A stretch of DNA of 64,000 bases from Pseudomonas sp. Irchel s3f7 (GCF_900187615.1 NZ_FYDO01000025.1:42351-106350); one strand, 5' to 3'. Shown: positions 25,356 through 34,502, counted from the stretch's first letter. Numbers and translations: made by a program. Notes: a model not told the origin generated them from the sequence alone.

Positions 25356-27227
25356 TCAGAACCGCTTGATGTCCGCCTCGCTTTCGAGCTGCTTGCGGTA
25401 AGCCGCAAAGTCTTGCTGGCCGATGCGAGAAGCGAGGTAGCGACGATACTGCGCTTTCTCTTCCTCTGTCGGCGCTGCCGCTTCGTTCACGCCATTGAGG
25501 CGCACGATCATCAAGCTGCCGTCAGCCAGCGTCACGCTGGTGAAGGTCGGCTTGTCTTTGGCAGCAGGCTTCGGCATACGGAACAGCGCCTGCAACACAG
25601 CCGGGTCAACCCCTTCCTGAGCGCGGGTCGCCGCTTCCGTGACTTTCCAGTTCTGACCATCGACCGCCTGGTTGAGCGGCGTCTTGCCCTCACGCAGGCT
25701 GACGATCAACTGCTCAGCCTTGGTCTTGGCAGCAGCACTTGCGTGCTCCTTGGTCAGTTGCACACGGATGCTGGCAGAGACGTTTTCCAGCGGCAACTGC
25801 GAAGGCTTCAGGTGCTCCTTGGCGCGCAGCACGATCACGGTTTCCGGATCGAGCTCAATCGCGGTGCTGTTGGCGCCCTCCTCCAGAACTTCCTGGCTGA
25901 AGGCTGCGGTGATCACGGCACGGTTAGCCGCAATGCCTTCGCCGCCTTCACGACCGAACGGCGCGGAAGTGTGAACGGTCAGCTTCAGGTCCTGTGCAGG
26001 CTGGGCCAGGTCGGACGCTTCGAAGGCGGCGTCTTCCAGCTGTTTGCTCGCTTCAACGAAACGCTGCTCGACCTGCTGGGTTTTCAGCGCTCGGGTCAGC
26101 TTGTCTTTCAGGCTGGCAAACGTTGGCACTTCAGGCGCTTCGACACCCAGCAGCTTGATCAGGTGGAAACCGTAGTCGGTGCGAACCGGCTCGGACACCT
26201 GATCCTTGGTCAACGAATACAAGGCTTTTTCGAACACAGGATCGTAAACGCCAGGACCGGCAAAACCCAGGTCACCGCCGTTGTTAGCCGAACCCGGATC
26301 CTGGGAGAATTCCTTGGCCAGCGCCTCGAACTTCTCACCTTTGGCCAGACGCGCCTGGATCTCGTCGATCTTGGCCTTGGCTTGCGCCTCGGTCATCTTG
26401 TCGTTCACTTCGATCAGAATGTGCGCAGCCCGACGTTGTTCGGACAGGTTCGCGGTTTCTTTCTGATAAGCCGCTTGCAGGTCTTCGTCGCTGACGCTGA
26501 CCTGATCAAAGAAGGACGCCTTCTTCAACTCGAGGTAATCGATGACTACCTGATCCGGCGTCATGAATTCCTTGGCGTGCTCGTCGTAGTAGGCCTTGAC
26601 CTCATCGTCGGTCAGCTTTACTGCCGCTGGGTCCGCCTTGATGTTCAGCGAGGCGAAATCGCGGGTCTGTTTTTCCAGACGGGCAAAAGCCAGTACCTGC
26701 GCGTCGGTGACGAAACCGCTACCGGCCAGGCCTGCACGCAGCTGGCCAATCAGCATTTCCTGAGCCAGCATCTGGCGGAATTGCATGCGGCTGTAACCAA
26801 GCTGACGAATCACCTGATCGAAACGCTCGGAGTTGAACTTGCCATCCACCTGAAACTCAGGGGTTTGCAGCATGACCTGATCCAGAGCCGCTTCGGAAAA
26901 AGCGAACTTCGAGTTTTCTGCGCCTTGCAGCAACAGTTTGCGATCGATCAGGCCCTTGAGAGCCGAATCGCGCAGCATTTTCTCGTCAAGCAAGGAAGCG
27001 TCGAAATCTTTGCCCAGCTGTTGCATGAGCTGGCGGCGTTGCATATCGACCGCCTGGCTCAGCTCGTTCTGGCTGATTTCTTCACCATTGACCTTCGCCG
27101 CTTCATTCGTGTTCGTCGTGGCTTGAAAAATGGCATCGACACCAGTCAAAGCCATCAGTGCAACGATGACCCCGATAATGGTCTTGGCAATCCAGCCTTG
27201 TGAATTGTCCCTGATATTCTGCAGCAT
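25356..27227 (-). CDS. ppiD: Periplasmic folding chaperone PpiD
   Basis: A 623-residue inner-membrane-anchored periplasmic chaperone that assists proteins emerging from the Sec translocon. It has a single N-terminal transmembrane segment (TIIGVIVALMALTGVDAIF, residues 16-34), a SurA_N-like chaperone region (about 40-190) and a parvulin domain around residues 265-360 (RAAHILIEV, GSANNGGDLGF, YGFHLIKL). The C-terminal chaperone region follows. Length matches the family. It lies downstream of hupB as in other gamma-proteobacteria, separated by a terminator and the structured element at 27330-27417, so it probably has its own promoter. Confidence 0.95.
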   Translation of the reverse strand: MLQNIRDNSQGWIAKTIIGVIVALMALTGVDAIFQATTNTNEAAKVNGEEISQNELSQAVDMQRRQLMQQLGKDFDASLLDEKMLRDSALKGLIDRKLLLQGAENSKFAFSEAALDQVMLQTPEFQVDGKFNSERFDQVIRQLGYSRMQFRQMLAQEMLIGQLRAGLAGSGFVTDAQVLAFARLEKQTRDFASLNIKADPAAVKLTDDEVKAYYDEHAKEFMTPDQVVIDYLELKKASFFDQVSVSDEDLQAAYQKETANLSEQRRAAHILIEVNDKMTEAQAKAKIDEIQARLAKGEKFEALAKEFSQDPGSANNGGDLGFAGPGVYDPVFEKALYSLTKDQVSEPVRTDYGFHLIKLLGVEAPEVPTFASLKDKLTRALKTQQVEQRFVEASKQLEDAAFEASDLAQPAQDLKLTVHTSAPFGREGGEGIAANRAVITAAFSQEVLEEGANSTAIELDPETVIVLRAKEHLKPSQLPLENVSASIRVQLTKEHASAAAKTKAEQLIVSLREGKTPLNQAVDGQNWKVTEAATRAQEGVDPAVLQALFRMPKPAAKDKPTFTSVTLADGSLMIVRLNGVNEAAAPTEEEKAQYRRYLASRIGQQDFAAYRKQLESEADIKRF

Positions 27228-27296
27228 GCGTCCCCCAGAAACGGTTGAACTTCAAAATTAGGCAACCGTGGAGCGTGGGTAGAATCCGGATAGAAG

Positions 27297-27319
27297 AAAG
27301 GCGCATCCGAGGATGCGCC
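27297..27319 (-). terminator. Rho-independent terminator downstream of the hupB 3' region
   Basis: Perfect 9-bp stem GGCGCATCC/GGATGCGCC with a 2-base loop, followed on the minus strand by TTTCTTCTA. It ends transcription from hupB or from the structured element just upstream. Confidence 0.85.
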
Positions 27320-27329
27320 TTCTCGTAAC

Positions 27330-27417
27330 TGGCGGAGCGGATCGAGGGCGGCTTGAACTCATGGCCCTCGGCGTCTGTAGCCGGCGACCTGCCGTCTGGA
27401 CTGCCGCTCCGCTGCCA
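27330..27417 (-). ncRNA. Candidate structured RNA between hupB and ppiD
   Basis: On the minus strand an 8-bp stem CGGAGCGG/CCGCTCCG, extended by TGG/CCA across a 3-base bulge, closes a domain of about 60 bases. Inside it are a 7-bp hairpin (CGAGGGC/GCCCTCG, 14-base loop with GAGTTCAAGCC) and a smaller CGGC/GCCG hairpin. A strong terminator follows 11 bases later. The outer stem followed by CCA resembles a tRNA acceptor, but no proper T- or anticodon arm can be drawn. It could be a 3'-UTR-derived sRNA or an independent transcript; no promoter was identified. Confidence 0.45.
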
Positions 27418-27463
27418 AGTCAGGCATGACCCCGACCCGGATGGGTAAAAACCTGAATCGAAC

Positions 27464-27736
27464 TTAGTTGACAGCTTCTTTCAGTGCTTTACCGGCTTTG
27501 AAACCTGGTTTTTTGGCTGCTGCGATTTCCAGCGTCTTACCGGTCTGTGGGTTACGACCAATGCGAGCTGGACGATCAGTTACGGAGAAAGTACCGAAAC
27601 CAACCAGAACAACAGAGTCACCAGCCTTGAGAGCGCCAGTGACGGATTCGATTACAGCGTCCAGCGCACGGCCAGCAGCAGCTTTCGGGATATCAGCGGA
27701 TGCAGCGATAGCATCAATCAGTTCCGACTTGTTCAC
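27464..27736 (-). CDS. hupB: DNA-binding protein HU-beta
   Basis: A 90-residue histone-like nucleoid protein with the HU signature GFGTFSVTDRPARIGRNPQT (arm region, residues 46-65) and the N-terminal helix MNKSELIDAIAASADI. It bends DNA non-specifically and forms homo- or heterodimers with HU-alpha or IHF-like partners. AGGGGAC ribosome site lies before ATG 27736. It sits directly downstream of lon (148 bases), the conserved order in Pseudomonas. Confidence 0.97.
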   Translation of the reverse strand: MNKSELIDAIAASADIPKAAAGRALDAVIESVTGALKAGDSVVLVGFGTFSVTDRPARIGRNPQTGKTLEIAAAKKPGFKAGKALKEAVN

Positions 27737-27884
27737 TCTAAGTCCCCTTATATCTATTTGAGTATGATTCTAAGTTTTTTTGGTGAAAGCAAAACGAGTG
27801 CTGAATGGCCTACAGACACTTAAGAGCCGCTTTATAACAAGGGCTCTAAAAAACTGTCAAGGAAGCCCCCCAGGCAAATACGTA

Positions 27885-30281
27885 CTAATGCGTGCTAATT
27901 CTTTCCTTGGAATCCGCGTCGCGTTTCTCATCCTTCGCGACTATCTCCGGAGCCACATCCGGCAAGGGCTCCGGCGCGTATTGCAGCGCAATTTGCAGGA
28001 CCTCGTCAATCCATTTAACCGGTTTAATCTGTAGATCCTGCTTGATATTGTCCGGAATCTCTTTGAGATCACGCACGTTCTCTTCAGGAATGATCACAGT
28101 CTTGATTCCGCCACGGTGAGCGGCCAGCAGTTTTTCTTTCAAACCGCCAATCGCCAGCACCTGACCACGCAAGGTGATTTCGCCGGTCATGGCGACATCG
28201 GCGCGAACCGGAATGCCGGTCAACGCCGACACCAGGGCCGTGCACATGCCCACGCCCGCGCTCGGGCCGTCCTTCGGAGTCGCCCCTTCCGGCATGTGGA
28301 TATGCGTGTCGCGCTTCTCATGGAAGTCCACAGGAATCCCCAGGCTCTTCGCCCGGCTACGGACAACGGTCAAGGCAGCCGTGATCGATTCGACCATGAC
28401 GTCACCCAGGGAGCCGGTCTTGATCAATTGGCCCTTGCCGGGAACGACTGCGGCCTCGATGGTCAGCAGTTCGCCGCCCACTTGCGTCCACGCCAGGCCA
28501 GTCACCTGACCGATCTGATCCTGCTGCTCAGCCAGGCCGTAGCGGAATTTACGCACGCCCAGGAAGTGTTCCAGCATGTCGGCCGTGACCTTCACCGAGA
28601 AGCGTTTTTCCAACGCATGCTCTTTGACGGTTTTGCGGCAAACCTTGGCGATCTGGCGCTCCAGCCCCCGTACACCGGCTTCGCGGGTGTAGTAGCGGAT
28701 GATGTCGCGAATCGCGTCGGCGTCGAATTCCAGCTCGCCTTTCTTCAAGCCGTTGGCAGTAATCTGCTTCGGCGAAAGGTATTTGACGGCGATGTTGATC
28801 TTCTCGTCTTCCGTGTAGCCCGGCAGACGAATCACTTCCATCCGGTCCAGCAGCGCCGGCGGAATGTTCATGGAGTTCGAGGTGCAAAGGAACATCACAT
28901 CGGACAGGTCGTAATCGACTTCCAGATAGTGATCGTTGAAGTTGTGGTTCTGCTCCGGATCGAGCACTTCCAGCAACGCCGACGCTGGATCGCCACGCAT
29001 GTCGCTGCCCATTTTGTCGATTTCATCGAGCAGGAACAGCGGGTTGCGAACGCCCACTTTTGTCATCTTTTGAATCAATCTACCTGGCATCGAACCGATG
29101 TAAGTACGGCGATGACCACGAATTTCAGCCTCGTCACGCACACCGCCAAGGGCCATGCGCACGAATTTGCGGTTGGTGGCGTGGGCAATCGACTCCGCCA
29201 GAGAAGTTTTACCCACCCCCGGAGGACCGACCAGGCACAACACAGGACCGCGAATTTTCTTCACGCGTTTTTGCACGGCGAGGTATTCGAGGATGCGTTC
29301 TTTGACTTCTTCCAGGCCATAGTGGTCCGCGTCGAGGATGTCCTCTGCACGCGCCAGGTCCAGACGGACTTTGCTCTGGGCCTTCCACGGCACCTGAACC
29401 AGCCAGTCGATGTACGAGCGCACCACGGTGGCTTCGGCGGACATTGGCGACATTTGCTTGAGCTTGTTCAGCTCGGCCGTTGCCTTGGCCAGCGCGTCTT
29501 TCGGCAGGCCAGCGGCATCGATGCGCTTTTTCAGCTCCTCGACTTCGTTGTGACCTTCCTCGCTGTCGCCGAGCTCTTTCTGAATAGCCTTCATCTGCTC
29601 GTTCAGGTAGTACTCGCGCTGACTGCGCTCCATTTGTTTTTTGACACGACCGCGAATGCGCTTTTCGACTTGCAGCAGGTCGATCTCGGCATCCAGCAAC
29701 GCCAGGACGTGCTCGACCCGGGCCGACAAATCGATGATTTCGAGAATTTCCTGCTTCTGTTCGATCTTCAGGGCCATGTGCGCAGCCATGGTGTCCACCA
29801 GGCGACCTGGTTCGTCGATGCTGTTGAGCGACGACAGGACTTCAGCCGGGACTTTCTTGCCCAGTTGCACATATTGTTCGAATTGAGACAGCAGGCTGCG
29901 AACGAACACTTCCGACTCGCGCTCAGGCGCGTCGACTTCGTCGATCAGGGAGACTTCGGCGCGGCAGTGGCCATCCACTTCGATGAAACGCTCTACAGCG
30001 CCCCGCTGCTCACCTTCGACCAGAACCTTGACCGTGCCGTCAGGCAGTTTCAGCAGCTGCAGAACGGTGGCAATGGTGCCGACGCGATAAAGGGCATCTT
30101 CACCGGGATCATCGTCAGCCGGGTTTCTCTGGGCCAGCAGAAGAATCTGCTTGTCGCCCGTCATCGCGGCCTCGAGGGCTTCGATGGATTTCTCGCGCCC
30201 CACGAACAGCGGGATAACCATGTGCGGATAAACCACGACATCACGCAATGGCAGGAGAGGCAATTCGATGGTTGTCTTCAT
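27885..30281 (-). CDS. lon: ATP-dependent protease Lon
   Basis: A 798-residue AAA+ protease of full family length. It has an N-terminal substrate-binding domain beginning LPLLPLRDVVVYPHMVIPLF, Walker A GPPGVGKTS, Walker B FLLDEIDKMG, and a C-terminal Ser-Lys protease domain with PEGATPKDGPSAGVGM (catalytic Ser) and the Lys about 43 residues later. It degrades misfolded proteins and short-lived regulators in the cytoplasm. The clpP-clpX-lon-hupB order is conserved. A sigma32-like promoter lies upstream (30340-30368). Confidence 0.97.
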   Translation of the reverse strand: MKTTIELPLLPLRDVVVYPHMVIPLFVGREKSIEALEAAMTGDKQILLLAQRNPADDDPGEDALYRVGTIATVLQLLKLPDGTVKVLVEGEQRGAVERFIEVDGHCRAEVSLIDEVDAPERESEVFVRSLLSQFEQYVQLGKKVPAEVLSSLNSIDEPGRLVDTMAAHMALKIEQKQEILEIIDLSARVEHVLALLDAEIDLLQVEKRIRGRVKKQMERSQREYYLNEQMKAIQKELGDSEEGHNEVEELKKRIDAAGLPKDALAKATAELNKLKQMSPMSAEATVVRSYIDWLVQVPWKAQSKVRLDLARAEDILDADHYGLEEVKERILEYLAVQKRVKKIRGPVLCLVGPPGVGKTSLAESIAHATNRKFVRMALGGVRDEAEIRGHRRTYIGSMPGRLIQKMTKVGVRNPLFLLDEIDKMGSDMRGDPASALLEVLDPEQNHNFNDHYLEVDYDLSDVMFLCTSNSMNIPPALLDRMEVIRLPGYTEDEKINIAVKYLSPKQITANGLKKGELEFDADAIRDIIRYYTREAGVRGLERQIAKVCRKTVKEHALEKRFSVKVTADMLEHFLGVRKFRYGLAEQQDQIGQVTGLAWTQVGGELLTIEAAVVPGKGQLIKTGSLGDVMVESITAALTVVRSRAKSLGIPVDFHEKRDTHIHMPEGATPKDGPSAGVGMCTALVSALTGIPVRADVAMTGEITLRGQVLAIGGLKEKLLAAHRGGIKTVIIPEENVRDLKEIPDNIKQDLQIKPVKWIDEVLQIALQYAPEPLPDVAPEIVAKDEKRDADSKERISTH

Positions 30282-30339
30282 GATTTCGCCTCTACGGCGG
30301 CCATAAGGCCGTAAACAGATGGAAGTAAGCTTGAAACCA

Positions 30340-30368
30340 AGATGGGGGCTGCTTTGGAAAAAAACAAG
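30340..30368 (-). promoter_or_regulatory. Sigma32 (heat-shock)-like promoter of lon
   Basis: On the minus strand CTTGTTT (30368-30362), a 13-base spacer, then CCCCCATCT (30348-30340), about 60 bases before the lon start. This fits the RpoH pattern CTTGAAA-N11-16-CCCCATnT, with two mismatches in the -35. lon is a known RpoH target. Confidence 0.6.
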
Positions 30369-30486
30369 CTGATAAAAGTACCAGTTAAAAGAATGCTGCC
30401 TGCGGTGGCCCGGGCACGACCGAAAAAGCCGCCTGTCAGGCCGCGATCACAGGCAAAGCCGGCCCCATACGGGGCCCACAATAGCA

Positions 30487-30506
30487 AAGGGGCCCGAAGG
30501 CCCCTT
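30487..30506 (-). terminator. Stem-loop after clpX
   Basis: Perfect hairpin AAGGGGCC-CGAA-GGCCCCTT 23 bases downstream of the clpX stop. The loop is a UUCG-type tetraloop on the minus strand. The T tract is short, so it may terminate only partially. Confidence 0.7.
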
Positions 30507-30528
30507 CTTTATTTCAGCTGCGTGACGC

Positions 30529-31812
30529 TTAAGCGTCTGGCGCGGCCTTGGCAGTCGGCTCACTGTTTTCGTAGATATACAGTGGCTTGGATTTGCCTTC
30601 AATTACGCTTTCATCGATCACTACTTTGCTCACCTCGGACTGCGAGGGGATCTCATACATAGTGTCGAGCAATACACCTTCGAGAATCGAGCGCAGGCCA
30701 CGGGCACCGGTTTTGCGTTCCAGGGCACGTTTGGCGACCGACTTGAGAGCGTCGGAACGGAACTCCAGATCAACGCCTTCCATCTCGAACAGCTTGGCAT
30801 ACTGCTTGGTCAGAGCATTCTTCGGCTCGGTGAGGATCTGCATCAGCGCAGCCTCGTCAAGCTCGTCCAGCGTTGCAAGAACCGGCAGACGACCAACGAA
30901 TTCAGGGATCAGACCGAACTTGACCAGATCGTCAGGCTCGACTTCACGCAGGGACTCACCAACCTTCTTGCCTTCTTCCTTGCTGCGCACTTCTGCGTTG
31001 AAACCGATGCCACCCTTGGTGGAACGGTTTTGAATGACTTTCTCAAGACCAGAGAACGCACCGCCGCAGATGAACAGGATATTACGGGTGTCGACCTGCA
31101 GGAATTCCTGCTGCGGATGCTTGCGGCCACCTTGAGGCGGTACGGAAGCGACCGTGCCTTCGATCAACTTGAGCAAGGCCTGCTGCACGCCCTCACCGGA
31201 AACGTCCCGGGTGATCGACGGGTTGTCAGACTTGCGGGAAATCTTGTCGATTTCGTCGATGTAGACAATACCCATCTGGGCTTTTTCTACGTCGTAATCG
31301 CACTTCTGCAGCAGTTTCTGAATGATGTTCTCGACATCTTCACCCACGTAACCCGCCTCGGTGAGGGTGGTTGCGTCGGCGATGGTGAACGGAACGTTCA
31401 GCAAACGGGCCAGTGTTTCGGCAAGCAGGGTCTTACCCGAGCCTGTCGGGCCGATCAGCAAAATGTTGCTTTTGCCGAGTTCGACGTCGTCATTCTTTTT
31501 GTCACGCTGGTTCAGGCGCTTGTAGTGGTTGTACACCGCTACGGCCAGAACCTTTTTTGCACGCTCCTGACCAATCACGTACTGATCAAGGATGCCGCTG
31601 ATTTCTTTAGGCGAAGGCAATTTATGCGCGCTGCTTTCGGCCTGGGCTTCCTGCACCTCCTCACGGATGATGTCGTTGCACAGGTCGACGCACTCGTCGC
31701 AGATAAAGACCGAGGGGCCGGCAATCAATTTGCGCACTTCATGCTGGCTTTTGCCACAGAAGGAGCAATAGAGCAGCTTGCCGTTGTCCTCGCCGTTGCG
31801 GGTGTCAGTCAT
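30529..31812 (-). CDS. clpX: ClpX ATPase subunit of ClpXP protease
   Basis: A 427-residue AAA+ unfoldase. It has an N-terminal C4 zinc-binding domain (CSFCG...CDECVDLC), Walker A GPTGSGKT, Walker B IVYIDEIDKI and the ClpP-binding loop region around FSGLEK. It unfolds substrates and threads them into ClpP. The start MTDTRNGEDNG at 31812 matches the family N-terminus; an ATG 11 codons upstream is not needed. It follows clpP by 112 bases and a small hairpin. Confidence 0.97.
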   Translation of the reverse strand: MTDTRNGEDNGKLLYCSFCGKSQHEVRKLIAGPSVFICDECVDLCNDIIREEVQEAQAESSAHKLPSPKEISGILDQYVIGQERAKKVLAVAVYNHYKRLNQRDKKNDDVELGKSNILLIGPTGSGKTLLAETLARLLNVPFTIADATTLTEAGYVGEDVENIIQKLLQKCDYDVEKAQMGIVYIDEIDKISRKSDNPSITRDVSGEGVQQALLKLIEGTVASVPPQGGRKHPQQEFLQVDTRNILFICGGAFSGLEKVIQNRSTKGGIGFNAEVRSKEEGKKVGESLREVEPDDLVKFGLIPEFVGRLPVLATLDELDEAALMQILTEPKNALTKQYAKLFEMEGVDLEFRSDALKSVAKRALERKTGARGLRSILEGVLLDTMYEIPSQSEVSKVVIDESVIEGKSKPLYIYENSEPTAKAAPDA

Positions 31813-31860
31813 TCGTTCGATCCAAATCCGATAGGCTTGCAACACAAGATGAAGGCTATT

Positions 31861-31880
31861 GCGGGCTTTTTCAAGCCCGC
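31861..31880 (-). terminator. Small stem-loop between clpP and clpX
   Basis: GCGGGCTT-TTTC-AAGCCCGC, 8-bp stem. There is no T run on the minus strand, so it is more likely an attenuating or mRNA-processing hairpin than a full terminator. Confidence 0.5.
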
Positions 31881-31924
31881 TGGTGATCGGACCCGCCGAC
31901 CAACCTTATTTTGAGCTGCTTAAT

Positions 31925-32560
31925 TTAAGCGGGGCGCTGGGTGATGACTTCATCGATCAGCCCATACTCACGCGCGGCTTCTGCACTCATGAAGTTATCG
32001 CGGTTGGTATCGCGCTCGATTTCTTCAAGCGTACGGCCGCTGTGTTTGGCCATCAGCGTGTTGAGACGCTCACGAATGAAGAGGATTTCCTTGGCATGGA
32101 TTTCGATATCCGATGCCTGCCCCTGGAAGCCGCCCAGTGGCTGGTGAATCATCACACGCGAGTTAGGCAGGCAGAAACGCTTGCCAGGAGCACCGGCCGT
32201 CAGCAGGAACGCGCCCATGCTGCACGCCTGACCGATACAGGTGGTCGACACGTTAGGCTTGATGAACTGCATGGTGTCGTAGATCGACATACCCGCCGTC
32301 ACCGAACCGCCCGGGGAGTTGATATAGAGATGGATGTCCTTGTCCGGGTTTTCCGCTTCAAGGAACAGCAGCTGCGCACAGATCAGGTTGGCCATGTAGT
32401 CCTCTACCGGACCAACCAGAAAGATCACTCGCTCCTTGAGGAGACGCGAGTAGATGTCATAGGCGCGCTCGCCACGAGCGGACTGCTCGACAACCATCGG
32501 GACCAGGCCGCCTGCGGCCTGGATATCAGAGTTCTGCTGAATATACGAATTACGGAACAT
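31925..32560 (-). CDS. clpP: ATP-dependent Clp protease proteolytic subunit
   Basis: A 211-residue serine protease that forms the tetradecameric chamber of ClpXP/ClpAP. The catalytic Ser is in QACSMGAFLL and the His in SRVMIHQPLGG; the Asp lies about 50 residues later (ERDTNRDNFM). Full family length with a short propeptide. It lies 94 bases downstream of tig with a symmetric hairpin between. The start at 32560 (MFRNSYI) is preceded by GGGAG. Confidence 0.97.
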   Translation of the reverse strand: MFRNSYIQQNSDIQAAGGLVPMVVEQSARGERAYDIYSRLLKERVIFLVGPVEDYMANLICAQLLFLEAENPDKDIHLYINSPGGSVTAGMSIYDTMQFIKPNVSTTCIGQACSMGAFLLTAGAPGKRFCLPNSRVMIHQPLGGFQGQASDIEIHAKEILFIRERLNTLMAKHSGRTLEEIERDTNRDNFMSAEAAREYGLIDEVITQRPA

Positions 32561-32599
32561 GCTCTGCAGTCACTCCCAAATAGTTATGTCTTGAATACG

Positions 32600-32627
32600 C
32601 ATAAGCCAGCTCGAGAGCTGGCTTATG
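32600..32627. terminator. Stem-loop between tig and clpP
   Basis: Perfect inverted repeat CATAAGCCAGCTC/GAGCTGGCTTATG region with almost no loop and no U run. It is probably a processing or partial termination site after tig. Confidence 0.5.
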
Positions 32628-32653
32628 GTGTGTGCTTCTTACCGCAAGAAAGA

Positions 32654-33964
32654 TCAGTCGGCTTGTGGTGCTTCTACCGGCTTGACTGCTTCTTCGTAAG
32701 AGACCGACTTGTCGGTCACGCTAGCTTTCTGCAGAACAGTATCCACAACTTGCTCTTCCAGCACAACAGAACGAACTTCGTTCAGCTGCTGGTCGTTCTT
32801 GTAGTACCAGGACACAACTTGCTCAGGCTCTTGGTAGGCCGAAGCCATTTCCTGAATCATCTCGCGAACGCGGGCTTCGTCAGGCTTGAGGTCGAATTGC
32901 TTGACCACTTCAGCCACGATCAGACCCAGCACTACGCGGCGCTTGGCTTGCTCTTCGAACAGCTCGGCCGGCAGTTGGTCAGGCTTGATGTTGCCGCCGA
33001 ACTGCTGAACAGCCTGCACGCGCAGACGGTCAACTTCGTTGGACAGCAGAGCCTTTGGCACTTCGATCGGGTTGGTGGCCAGCAGACCGTCCATTACCTG
33101 ATTCTTGACCTTGGATTTGATCGCCTGACGCAGCTCGCGCTCCATGTTCTTGCGAACTTCGGTGCGGAAGCCTTCCAGGCCGGTTTCCTTGATGCCGAAT
33201 TGAGCGAAGAATTCTTCGTTCAGCTCAGGCAGCTTAGGCTCGGAAACGGTGTTCACGGTTACGGTGAACTCGGCGGTTTTGCCAGCCAGGTCGAGGTTCT
33301 GGTAGTCCTCTGGGAAAGTCAGGTTCAGAACGCGTTCTTCACCAGCTTTAGCGCCAACCAGGCCTTCTTCGAAGCCAGGGATCATGCGGCCGGAACCCAG
33401 CACCAGCTGAGTGCCCTTGGCGGAACCACCGGCGAACACTTCACCGTCAACCTTGCCGACGAAATCGATGTTCAGCTGGTCTTCGTTCTGGGCAGCGCGA
33501 TCGGCCACTTCGAAACGGGTGTTCTGCTTGCGCAGGACGTCCAGCATCTTGTCCAGATCGGCGTCAGTCACTTCGGCGCTCAGGCGCTCGACAGTGATGC
33601 CTTCGAAACCGGCAACGGTGAACTCAGGGAACACTTCGAATACGGCTACGTATTCCAGGTCCTTGCCAGCTTCCAGGGATTTTGGCTCGATCGACGGCGA
33701 ACCAGCCGGGTTCAGCTTCTGCTCAACCACAGCTTCGTAGAAAGAAGACTGGATCACGTCGCCTACAGCTTCCTGACGAGCGTCAGCACCGAAACGGCGC
33801 TTGATTTCGCTCATTGGCACTTTGCCTGGACGGAAGCCAGCAATCTTGGCCTTTTGGGCGGTCTGCTGCAGACGCTTGTTGACCTGAGTCTCGATGCGCT
33901 CAGCCGGCACGGTGACGCTCATGCGGCGCTCAAGAGCAGTAGTATTTTCAACAGAAACTTGCAT
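32654..33964 (-). CDS. tig: Trigger factor
   Basis: A 436-residue ribosome-associated chaperone and prolyl isomerase. It has an N-terminal ribosome-binding domain with the GFRPGKVP signature (residues about 43-50), an FKBP-like PPIase domain in the middle (FVGKVDGEVFAGGSAKGTQL region) and a C-terminal chaperone arm domain. The start MQVSVENT at 33964 follows GAGGA. It is the first gene of the tig-clpP-clpX-lon-hupB-ppiD series and lies downstream of the tRNA cluster, which ends with its own terminator. Confidence 0.97.
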   Translation of the reverse strand: MQVSVENTTALERRMSVTVPAERIETQVNKRLQQTAQKAKIAGFRPGKVPMSEIKRRFGADARQEAVGDVIQSSFYEAVVEQKLNPAGSPSIEPKSLEAGKDLEYVAVFEVFPEFTVAGFEGITVERLSAEVTDADLDKMLDVLRKQNTRFEVADRAAQNEDQLNIDFVGKVDGEVFAGGSAKGTQLVLGSGRMIPGFEEGLVGAKAGEERVLNLTFPEDYQNLDLAGKTAEFTVTVNTVSEPKLPELNEEFFAQFGIKETGLEGFRTEVRKNMERELRQAIKSKVKNQVMDGLLATNPIEVPKALLSNEVDRLRVQAVQQFGGNIKPDQLPAELFEEQAKRRVVLGLIVAEVVKQFDLKPDEARVREMIQEMASAYQEPEQVVSWYYKNDQQLNEVRSVVLEEQVVDTVLQKASVTDKSVSYEEAVKPVEAPQAD

Positions 33965-34311
33965 GGATATTCCTCGTTGCACAGACGTTAGCCGGCCGTT
34001 TCCGACCCCAGAATCAAGGGCATGCATTCTAGTGGGTCAAACTCAAGAAGTCACCCTACTGAAAACGGGTAAAAACGCAGCAGGCAATTTATAGGTGCGA
34101 ATGCACGAATGCACCTCGCCCCGATGGCAATTACAGCCAATCACGCCAGGGCTCTGCGCCACCCCTTCTATATATAGAAGAGACTGCCAATCATCTCCCT
34201 GACAGCCGATCTTGCAAGCAAGGCCGGCGGGCAGCGCGGCATCATCGAGAAACATAAATACGACGAAACGCCCCGCCGCTGCGACTCAGAACCTGCAGCC
34301 ACTAAAACAAA
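33965..34311. other. Intergenic region upstream of tig
   Basis: About 350 bases without a gene between tig and the tRNA terminator. Bases near 34093-34116 contain a direct repeat of GAATGCAC inside an inverted AGGTGC/GCACCT pair, which can form a small hairpin. The tig promoter is expected here, but no clear consensus was singled out. Confidence 0.5.
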
Positions 34312-34343
34312 AAAGGCGCCAGACTGTTAAATCTGGCGCCTTT
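34312..34343 (-). terminator. Terminator of the tRNA operon
   Basis: 12-bp perfect stem AAAGGCGCCAGA/TCTGGCGCCTTT followed on the minus strand by TTTTTTGTTTTAG. It sits 7 bases after the last tRNA-His. A near-identical copy of the stem lies inside the operon (34607-34637). Confidence 0.9.
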
Positions 34344-34350
34344 CGGAATA

Positions 34351-34427
34351 TGGGGTGGACGATGGGGATCGAACCCACGACAACGGGAGTCACAATCCCG
34401 TGCTCTACCAACTGAGCTACGCCCACC
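34351..34427 (-). tRNA. tRNA-His(GTG), copy 2
   Basis: 77 bases including the extra 5' G(-1) and encoded CCA. Anticodon loop TTGTGAC gives GTG. All arms pair. Identical to the copy at 34645-34721. It is the last gene of the minus-strand Arg-His-Leu-His cluster. Confidence 0.97.
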
Positions 34428-34502
34428 ATATTGCATTACAAAGAATGAACGACTTCCTTGTGAAACCCCATTCATGCCAACCGACATGAGCGAAGCTTTA
34501 TT

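Noticed and set aside
27330..27417. A tRNA gene (possibly tRNA-Sec) at the CCA-ended stem between hupB and ppiD.
   Set aside because: The acceptor-like stem is real, but no T-loop, D-loop or anticodon arm of correct geometry can be drawn. It is kept only as a structured RNA candidate.
25281..33991. Long plus-strand frames (640, 732 and 710 codons) opposite ppiD, lon and tig/clpP.
   Set aside because: The minus-strand genes are certain. The opposite frames are Leu/Arg/Gln/His-rich, carry no domains and cross several genes.
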